Below, piece by piece: positions 23,815-28,714 of a stretch of 28,714 nucleotides of DNA. The notes beneath the pieces are model-generated. The model worked only from the letters and a program-made list of their open reading frames with translations, ran no database searches and had not been told where the DNA came from. A program made the translations under genes and the position numbers. Origin of the DNA: DASQPE01 sp041488455 (GTDB lineage Bacteria > Gemmatimonadota > Gemmatimonadetes > Gemmatimonadales > GWC2-71-9); assembly GCA_041488455.1 (NCBI GenBank), contig JBGPPG010000030.1, positions 1 to 28,714 of the forward strand, given 5' to 3'. Position 1 is the stretch's first letter. Each line of letters opens with the position of its first letter.

Positions 23815-24989
23815 AGTCGGAGACGACGGCTCCCCACTCCACGAGCGGGGAGCGTCGGCGGACGTCGGGACCGACGTCCCCGTCGCCGCCCCGCGTGTGG
23901 GACCCTGAGGGACCCTCGGGCGGGGGGCTCGCGCCTGCCCTCTGGGAGGCGCTCCGCGAAAGCGTGCTCGCGGTCGAGTCGCGCTGGGAAGGTGTGGTCG
24001 AGCATGCGGCCTCCGCTGAGGAAGTCTCCGGGAACATCGCCAATCTCTGCAGCGCCGTCCGCGAGGCCGCAATCGGGCAGGAGCCCGACATGGGGCTCGT
24101 GCCACGGAGCGCGCTTTCGCGGCGGCTCATCGGGCTGATCAGGGTCGCCCTCTTGGAGCGGCTCCAGGGACTGGCGCCGCTACCCGATGCCGGTCAGGCG
24201 CTCGGGCTTCTCGGCGCCGTAGAGCGCGTGGCACAGCGGCTCGAGGTGGACTGGTCGCAGCGGTTCACGGATCGGCTGTCTGGCCCCGATGGTCTGGAGC
24301 TGGTGGTGGAAGTCGCGCACGACCTCCGCTCGCCGCTCACGTCCATCCTTTTCCTGGCCGAGACGCTGCAGCGCGCCCGAAGCGGCCCGGTGAACCCGGT
24401 CCAGGAGCGCCAGCTCGGCCTGATCTACAGCGCGGCTTTCGGTCTCAGCTCTGTGGCCAGCGACGTGATCGAGCTCGCCCGCGGGGGTGACCGGCTGGTC
24501 GATCTCGACCCGATCCCGTTCTCGATCACCGACATCCTGGAGTCGGTCCGCGACATCGTGCTGCCGATCGCCGAAGAGAAGTCGCTCTCGGTGCGACTGT
24601 CGCCGCCCGAGTCCGACTTTCGCGTGGGGTACCCGGTGGCGCTCAGCCGGGTGCTGCTCAACCTCACCACCAATGCGCTCAAGTTTACGGCCGAGGGGTT
24701 CGTCGAGGTGGCGGCGCGGCAGGTCTCGGCGAGCCAGGTCGAGTTCGCCGTCCGCGACACCGGGCGGGGGATCCCGCCGCAATCCATGGCTACCCTGTTC
24801 GAGCCGTTCCGGCGGCGTCAGAAGGCGGGTGAGTACGCGTTCTCCGGCTCCGGTCTGGGCCTGTCCATCTGCCGGAAGCTGGTCGAGGCGATGGGCTCCG
24901 CTCTCCAGGTCGAGACCTCTCCGGAGACTGGGACGAGATTCTTCTTCGTGCTGGAGCTGCCGCTCGCGGGCGAGGGGATGATCGGGTAG
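23811..24989 (+). CDS. Soluble sensor histidine kinase
   Basis: 392 aa with no membrane segment or signal peptide, so a cytoplasmic kinase. Low-complexity N-terminus (1-40), an unrecognised helical input region (about 41-160), then HisKA with the phosphorylatable H170 (HDLRSPLTSI). The HATPase domain has the N box NLTTNALKFT (284-293), G1 box DTGRGIP (316-322) and G2 box GSGLGLSICRKL (346-357). The start is a GTG overlapping the response regulator stop (GTGA), so the pair is translationally coupled and almost certainly a cognate two-component system. The lack of PAS, GAF or membrane sensors means the signal is internal or relayed by a partner protein. Downstream lies the heptad repeat. Confidence 0.94.
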   Translation: MKSETTAPHSTSGERRRTSGPTSPSPPRVWDPEGPSGGGLAPALWEALRESVLAVESRWEGVVEHAASAEEVSGNIANLCSAVREAAIGQEPDMGLVPRSALSRRLIGLIRVALLERLQGLAPLPDAGQALGLLGAVERVAQRLEVDWSQRFTDRLSGPDGLELVVEVAHDLRSPLTSILFLAETLQRARSGPVNPVQERQLGLIYSAAFGLSSVASDVIELARGGDRLVDLDPIPFSITDILESVRDIVLPIAEEKSLSVRLSPPESDFRVGYPVALSRVLLNLTTNALKFTAEGFVEVAARQVSASQVEFAVRDTGRGIPPQSMATLFEPFRRRQKAGEYAFSGSGLGLSICRKLVEAMGSALQVETSPETGTRFFFVLELPLAGEGMIG

Positions 24990-24996
24990 CAATCCC

Positions 24997-25031
24997 GTAA
25001 ACAGTGCACTGTTTACCGTTCAACGTTTACC
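24997..25031. repeat. Five-unit heptad repeat containing a 20-bp perfect palindrome
   Basis: Reads as five 7-base units, each starting GT: GTAAACA, GTGCACT, GTTTACC, GTTCAAC, GTTTACC. The first 20 bases (24997-25016) form a perfect palindrome without a loop (GTAAACAGTG and its complement). It starts eight bases after the kinase stop. It is AT-richer than its surroundings. It could be an operator, a termination or mRNA end element, or a copy of an interspersed repeat family. Confidence 0.75.
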
Positions 25032-25051
25032 TTTCGGGGCTACTCACCCCC

Positions 25052-25057
25052 AGGAGG
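25052..25057 (+). promoter_or_regulatory. Relict ribosome binding site of the acyl-CoA synthetase remnant
   Basis: AGGAGG six bases before a TTG codon at 25064 that opens the N-terminal fragment. It shows that the 5' end of the former gene is still in place. Confidence 0.55.
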
Positions 25058-25063
25058 CGGTTC

Positions 25064-25559
25064 TTGGCGAGCCTGCATCTCGGCGAGCTGTTCGGGGATC
25101 GGGCGCGTGCCCATCCCGGCCGGGAGTTCCATCTCGGCCTCGAGCCGGGGCAACGCCTCGCCATCGACCTCCAGAACGTGCCCGAGTGGCTCATCGCGAC
25201 GCGCGCCGGCGACCCGGCCGAGAAGCGCGCGAGCGAGACGAGCGCGCGATGACGCCGGACGGATATTCCTGACCGGCGAAGTGGAGGACGTGCTCCGCAC
25301 TCACCCTGGCGTCGACGACGCCTGCGCGGTCGGCATCCCCAACGACGTGCTCGGGGAGCTGGTCTGCGCCTGCGTGGTACCCGTGGCGGGTGCGATCGTG
25401 ACCGGCGACGAGCTCAAGGAGCTCTGTCGCGAACATCTAGCTGACTACAAGGTCCCCGACCTCGTGCGCTCCTTCGACGCGTTCCCGCCGACCGGGTCCG
25501 GCAAGGTGAAGCGGCGGGAGCTCACGGGGGTTGTGGGCCTGGAACTGAGCGCTACGTGA
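25064..25559 (+). pseudogene. Acyl-CoA synthetase (AMP-binding) remnant with several internal deletions
   Basis: About 500 bp remain of a gene normally near 1.5 kb. From TTG 25064 the frame reads LGELFGDRARAHPGREF, then jumps to LGLEPGQRLAIDLQNVPEWLIA, both N-terminal segments of acyl-CoA synthetases with a piece missing between. It then jumps to AGDPAEKRASETSA (25205-25246), which normally lies over 300 residues later, and hits a stop at 25250. In another frame (from about 25245) comes RDDAGRIFLTG, then directly EVEDVLRTHPGVDDACAVG, and the complete C-terminal subdomain through DYKVPDLV and the catalytic-lysine motif PPTGSGKVKRREL (25488-25526). The usual GGENIYP-type hinge is missing. At least four deletions and one frame change make it inactive as a ligase. 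Its final stop overlaps the GTG start of the NYN gene. Confidence 0.8.
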
Positions 25560-27148
25560 CCCAACCGATGAACCGTCCGAACCGGCACTTGCCGAACCCG
25601 GTCGTGCACGCCGCGAACGCCGCGTTGCTGATCGACTTCGACAACGTCACCCTCGGCATCCGCTCCGACCTGACCAAGGAGCTGCGCACTCTCCTCAACA
25701 GCGACATCATCAAGGGCAAGGTGGCGGTCCAGCGCGCGTATGCCGACTGGCGCCGCTACCCGCAGTACATCGTTCCCCTCTCCGAGTCCTCGATCGACCT
25801 CATCTTCGCTCCCGCCTTCGGCACCAGCAAGAAGAACGCGACCGACATCCGGCTCGCGATCGACGCGATCGAGCTCGTATTCACCCGGCCGGAGATCGGC
25901 ACGTTCATCATCATGTCGGGCGACAGCGACTTCTCGACGATGGTGATCAAGCTGAAGGAGTACGGGAAGTACGTGATCGGCGTGGGTATCCGCGAGTCCG
26001 CCAGCGATCTGCTGATCCAGAACTGCGACGAGTACTACTCTTACAGCGATCTTGCCGGGCTCACCAAGGAAGTGGACACGCCCTCGGCGCAGCGCGATCC
26101 CTGGGAGCTGGCGCGCGAGGCGGTCGCCCAGATGGTGCGCAACGCCGACGTGATGCGCTCGGACCGGCTCAAGCAGGTCATGCAGCAGATCGATCCCAAC
26201 TTCGACGAGAAGAACGCCGGCTTCAGCCGGTTCAGCAAGTTCATCATCGAAGCGGGCCAGCGCGGAGTGCTCCACGTCAACAAGATGGAGAACGGACAGT
26301 ACGAGGTGGCCCCCGCGGGCGCGGCCCCGGCGCCGCCGGAGCCCGCGCGCGAGACCGCCCGGGCCGCACCGGAGGGAGAGCGCCGGGGTCGCGGCCGTGG
26401 TCGCGGCCGGGGTCGCGGGCGAGACCGGGAGCGGCCGGCCGCGGAAACGCCCCGGGCGCCGGTGGAGCGGGAGCAGCGGGGAGCGGAGGTCCGGCGCGAT
26501 GGCACGCTTGCGCTCGCCGCGGCCTTCCAGCTCATCGCCCGCGCGTTGGGTGAGCTCAAGCCGCCGGTCGCACACGAGGCGCTCCGGCTTCGGATGGTAG
26601 CGCTCCACGGCCGGGAAGATCCGCTGCTCGAGCCGGGACGCTTCGTGCGGCTGCTCCGGCAGGCGAACGACGCGGAGGTGGCCGACGTCCGCAAGATCGG
26701 CGACGACGAATACGAAGTGGCGCCGCACCGGCTCGACGCCTCCGGCGGGACCTCATCGCCGGCCGCGCTCGTGGTGGTGACCGATGCTGCCGTCCCGGAA
26801 CCGGCCGCCGAGGCGGCTGCGGAGGTGGGGGCCTCTGGTGGCGGGAACGGTCAGCGGCCGGGCATCCGGTTCCGGCGCGGCTCGCGGGGCGGTGTCCGTG
26901 CCGGTCAGGTGCCGCTCATTGGAGTGGTGCCCGAGAGCCCGGCGCCGGAGGCGGTGTCCGCCGACGGCGCGGAGGATGGCGCCAAGCCGGCTCGCGCACG
27001 AGGCCGAGGCCGGGGTCGCGGGACCAAGCGCGGATCCGGACCGCCAGCGATCGACGCGGGCGAGGCTGCGGCAGCCGCGACCGATGCGCCGGCGGACGCG
27101 GCACCCAAGCGACGGCCTCGACCACGGGCCAAGAAGAAGCCGGAATGA
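25556..27148 (+). CDS. NYN-domain ribonuclease-like protein with two LOTUS-like domains and RG-rich tracts
   Basis: 530 aa. The N-terminal NYN (PIN-like, LabA/DUF88) domain at about 18-165 has the acidic metal-binding set D27 and D29 (LIDFDN), D97 (TDIRL), D123 and D125 (SGDSDF). Next is a first winged-helix OST-HTH/LOTUS-type domain (about 181-253, ending NGQYEVAP), an RG tract (276-290), a second LOTUS-like domain (about 314-390, ending DDEYEVAP) and a long disordered tail with a second RG tract (480-492) and a lysine/arginine-rich end. NYN domains are nucleases and LOTUS domains bind RNA, so RNA processing or decay is predicted. GTG 25556 overlaps the stop of the upstream remnant; ATG 25568 is an alternative and neither has a good ribosome site. 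Coupled by ATGA to the glycosylase gene. Confidence 0.9.
   Translation: MTQPMNRPNRHLPNPVVHAANAALLIDFDNVTLGIRSDLTKELRTLLNSDIIKGKVAVQRAYADWRRYPQYIVPLSESSIDLIFAPAFGTSKKNATDIRLAIDAIELVFTRPEIGTFIIMSGDSDFSTMVIKLKEYGKYVIGVGIRESASDLLIQNCDEYYSYSDLAGLTKEVDTPSAQRDPWELAREAVAQMVRNADVMRSDRLKQVMQQIDPNFDEKNAGFSRFSKFIIEAGQRGVLHVNKMENGQYEVAPAGAAPAPPEPARETARAAPEGERRGRGRGRGRGRGRDRERPAAETPRAPVEREQRGAEVRRDGTLALAAAFQLIARALGELKPPVAHEALRLRMVALHGREDPLLEPGRFVRLLRQANDAEVADVRKIGDDEYEVAPHRLDASGGTSSPAALVVVTDAAVPEPAAEAAAEVGASGGGNGQRPGIRFRRGSRGGVRAGQVPLIGVVPESPAPEAVSADGAEDGAKPARARGRGRGRGTKRGSGPPAIDAGEAAAAATDAPADAAPKRRPRPRAKKKPE
26387..26422 (+). repeat. Three 12-bp tandem repeats coding RGRG
   Basis: Three copies of a 12-base unit close to GGTCGCGGCCGG encode part of the first arginine-glycine tract of the NYN protein. 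The repeat can expand or contract in frame and so vary tract length. Confidence 0.7.
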
Positions 27149-27786
27149 GGAAGCCGCGACGGGCAGCGACGCTGCCCGTTCGGTTTTTCGAGCGCCCGGC
27201 GGACGCGGTGGCGCGCGAGCTCGTCGGCCTCGTCATCGTCTCCGCAGTCGGGGGTCGCGCCATCGGCCGGATCGTGGAGACCGAGGCCTATCTGGGCTAC
27301 GATGACCCCGCCTCCCATGGGTACCGGCACCGGCGACACGCCCAGAACCAGGCGCTTTACGGCCCGCCGGCGAGCTGGTACGTCTATCGCTCCTACGGTG
27401 TGCACTGGTGCGCGAATCTGGTCTGCCAGGCGGCGGGGGACGGGAGTGCGGTGCTGCTGCGGGCGGTCGAGCCGCTCGAGGGGCTGGAGCTGATGCGGCA
27501 GCGACGTGGAGGCGTCGAGGACCGGCATCTGTGCGCCGGGCCCGGCCGCTTGTGTCAGGCGCTCGGGATCACGCGGGCGGAGCTGGACGGGCGGATGATG
27601 CCACGCTCGGCGGTGATGGTGCTCGAGCCGGACGCCTGGGAAGGACCGGTAGCGGTGACCCCGCGGATCGGCATCACGAAAGCGGTCGACTGGCCGCTCC
27701 GGTTCGCGGCCACGGGGTCACCCTGGGTATCGCGGCGAAGCGTCAGTACCCGGCGCGGGGCGCCTCTTTCGCGCTCCCGAGGCTGA
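27145..27786 (+). CDS. mpg: 3-methyladenine DNA glycosylase (AAG/Mpg family)
   Basis: 213 aa. Removes alkylated or deaminated purines from DNA in base excision repair (EC 3.2.2.21). Residues matching human AAG Glu125, Tyr127 and His136 are E47, Y49 and H58 in VETEAYLGYDDPASH. The intercalation and DNA-binding strand SWYVYRSYGVHWCANLV (77-93) and the VLLRAVEPLEG core (103-113) are present, followed by GPGRLCQALGIT. Start ATG 27145 overlaps the NYN stop (ATGA), implying co-expression. Homologues usually end near the GSPWVS motif (about residue 196). Here about 15 extra basic residues follow because the frame runs 44 bases into the opposing outer-membrane protein gene before a stop. Confidence 0.94.
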   Translation: MRKPRRAATLPVRFFERPADAVARELVGLVIVSAVGGRAIGRIVETEAYLGYDDPASHGYRHRRHAQNQALYGPPASWYVYRSYGVHWCANLVCQAAGDGSAVLLRAVEPLEGLELMRQRRGGVEDRHLCAGPGRLCQALGITRAELDGRMMPRSAVMVLEPDAWEGPVAVTPRIGITKAVDWPLRFAATGSPWVSRRSVSTRRGAPLSRSRG

Positions 27787-28429
27787 TCCGGAGCCCACCG
27801 CTGAACGTGTGGGTCGAGCCGACCAGCAACCGACCGGTGGCGCCGCTGGACGTGGTCTTGTCGCCCTGGGCCGAGGTGAGCTGATACTGGCCGAAGGCGA
27901 CGAACCGCCCGACCTTGAACTGAAGCCCCCCCACTACCGTCGCGAAACCCGTGCTTCCCAGATCGACCGCGTCCTGCTGCGCCTGGGCGAGCGCGGCGGG
28001 GGTGGCGAAGGCGGTTCCGGTCGGTTGCGGGTTCACGGCGTGGAGCAGCCCGACGCCGATGCCGAGGTAGGGCTGGGCCGCGGAGCGGATGGGGAAGGCC
28101 ATGAGGACCGCGGAGTACTTGCGGATGTCGTTGAACTGGACTGTCTGCGTGGTTCCGGTCGCGTCGAAGTAGGCGCTTTGCTCGTTCGAGCCAACCCCCT
28201 CCTCGACCGAGAGCAGAAGCCCGGTCCGGCGTGCGGTGATGAGCGTGTTAGCGCCCGCCATGAACATGCCGCCGCGGGTCTGCGCCGGGGTCCGGAACAC
28301 CAGGACGCCAGCCTGCCCGCCGATGTACCACTGGAAGTCGCCTTGAACCGGCCCCTGGGCGGCCAGGCTTGCCGCGCCGAGGCAGAGTGCCAGCGCCGCG
28401 ACCGACATGCTGCGGGTGACGTTGCTCAT
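27743..28429 (-). CDS. Predicted outer-membrane beta-barrel protein
   Basis: 228 aa. Clear signal peptide MSNVTRSMSVAALALCLGAA to about residue 24 (SLAA then QGP). The mature part has alternating strands rich in glycine and aromatics: FQWYIGGQAGVLVFR, GLLLSVEEGVGSN, YSAVLMAFPIR, QPYLGIGVGLLHAV, GFATVVGGLQFKVGRFVAFGQYQLTS and HTFSGGLRISLG. This matches small OmpA/OmpW-size barrels of about eight strands. The extreme C-terminus (KEAPRAGY) does not end in phenylalanine, but a strand precedes it. The start is firm: GGGAGG seven bases before the ATG. Function and ligand are unknown. Its 3' end overlaps the glycosylase gene by 44 bp. No PEP-CTERM-like tag is present. Confidence 0.85.
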   Translation of the reverse strand: MSNVTRSMSVAALALCLGAASLAAQGPVQGDFQWYIGGQAGVLVFRTPAQTRGGMFMAGANTLITARRTGLLLSVEEGVGSNEQSAYFDATGTTQTVQFNDIRKYSAVLMAFPIRSAAQPYLGIGVGLLHAVNPQPTGTAFATPAALAQAQQDAVDLGSTGFATVVGGLQFKVGRFVAFGQYQLTSAQGDKTTSSGATGRLLVGSTHTFSGGLRISLGSAKEAPRAGY

Positions 28430-28649
28430 CAGACTGCCTCCCTGGGTGTTGTCGGCCGAGGATCGGACCGGTCCGGAAAATTGCAGAACTTCCTGTGGAG
28501 TGCCACGGACGGCGGGCTGCGGCCGTCCTCGAGCGGCGCTCGTCAAGCTGTTGAAATAGAATATCTTGCGAAGCAGGGCCTCGGCGCTTGCCGGGACCGG
28601 ACGACCAATTTTGCACGTTCGGGGGTGCAAGGAGCAGGCCCACCTCTGG
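28430..28649 (-). promoter_or_regulatory. Upstream region of the outer-membrane protein gene
   Basis: 220 bp. It holds the ribosome site GGGAGG (28437-28442, minus strand), an AT-rich patch near 28550-28566 that could contain a -10 element, and the inverted repeat at 28611-28630. I cannot fix a promoter. Confidence 0.4.
28611..28630. repeat. Perfect 6-8-6 inverted repeat
   Basis: TTGCAC and GTGCAA arms around eight bases, about 20 bases past the stop of the gene at the right edge. On the minus strand it is followed by AATT rather than a T-run, so it is a weak terminator at best and could be an operator for the outer-membrane protein gene. The adjoining AATTTTGCACG (28607-28617) also occurs at 18093-18103. 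Confidence 0.5.
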
Positions 28650-28714
28650 TCAAATCAGCCCCAGCCGCCCTCCCGCCCGCTTAAAAGCCGCCAGCGCCCC
28701 GTCGAGGTGCTCCC
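28650..28714 (-). CDS. kbl: C-terminal end of a glycine C-acetyltransferase-like protein (partial)
   Basis: Only the last 20 codons are inside the window: EHLDGALAAFKRAGGRLGLI and then TGA at 28650-28652. This resembles the C-terminal helix of 2-amino-3-ketobutyrate CoA ligase (Kbl; pattern like ALxAFxxxGxxLGVI) and related PLP-dependent alpha-oxoamine synthases. The enzyme splits 2-amino-3-ketobutyrate into glycine and acetyl-CoA in threonine breakdown. So few residues allow only a tentative call. Confidence 0.45.
   Translation of the reverse strand, partial: EHLDGALAAFKRAGGRLGLI

Noticed and set aside
25004..25252. An 82-codon frame as an intact small protein
   Set aside because: Its first 20 codons run through the heptad repeat and the leader, and the rest is the N-terminal part of the acyl-CoA synthetase remnant.
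26387..26422. 12-bp tandem repeat as a minisatellite or CRISPR-like array
   Set aside because: It is in frame and simply encodes the arginine-glycine tract of the NYN protein; there are no spacers.
63..27786. Many long frames antisense to, or in other frames of, the listed genes, such as plus-strand frames across 1137-2006 and 2060-3304
   Set aside because: High GC content produces long open shadow frames. They lack motifs and ribosome sites, while the opposite strand encodes recognisable protein families.

Overview
The window is GC-rich, densely coded bacterial chromosome with a Gram-negative envelope: outer-membrane exporter, beta-barrel protein, exosortase and EpsI. Base composition, gene style and gene mix fit a member of Gemmatimonadota or a related high-GC phylum. 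That is a guess from gene content, because no rRNA or other marker gene is present. I saw no tRNA, rRNA, CRISPR array or insertion sequence.

About the first 24 kb is an exosortase-linked exopolysaccharide locus, built as a mosaic of small operons on both strands. (1) On the minus strand, 6262 to 63, five genes joined by 1- to 4-base overlaps encode a GT4 glycosyltransferase, an ArnD-like deacetylase/deformylase, UDP-GlcNAc 2-epimerase WecB, an SDR epimerase and an AsnB-type amidotransferase. (2) On the plus strand, 6646 to 10582, three ATGA-coupled genes encode an ATP-grasp ligase, a FemAB/GNAT-like acyltransferase and an acetolactate-synthase-like ThDP enzyme, which look like a decoration module. 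(3) A lone minus-strand polysaccharide deacetylase follows at 10574-11584. (4) A plus-strand pair encodes a GT4 and a membrane GT2 (11659-14003). (5) On the minus strand, 17674 to 14000, lie a Wza-like exporter, an initiating sugar-phosphate transferase, the exosortase, EpsI and a small four-helix membrane protein. (6) A degenerate REC-GGDEF protein (plus) lies tail to tail with a Wzc-type chain-length/tyrosine kinase (minus, 19460-21859). (7) A sigma-54 response regulator and a soluble histidine kinase (plus, 22288-24989) probably control the locus. No Wzx flippase, Wzy polymerase or exosortase substrate lies inside the window.

From 24990 on the content changes. A 35-bp heptad repeat, containing a perfect 20-bp palindrome, follows the kinase. 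Next come the multiply deleted remains of an acyl-CoA synthetase and an NYN-nuclease protein with two LOTUS-like domains and arginine-glycine tracts. A 3-methyladenine DNA glycosylase overlaps the NYN gene start-to-stop and runs 44 bp into an opposing outer-membrane protein gene. The right edge holds the last 20 codons of a gene resembling glycine C-acetyltransferase.

Working together, the sugar transferase would start a lipid-linked repeat unit, the glycosyltransferases extend it, and WecB and the SDR enzyme supply precursors. The amidotransferase, deacetylases, ATP-grasp and acyltransferase would modify it, Wzc and Wza polymerise and export it, and the exosortase would process sorted surface proteins encoded elsewhere. 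Four convergent gene pairs overlap at their 3' ends, so there is almost no room for intergenic terminators.
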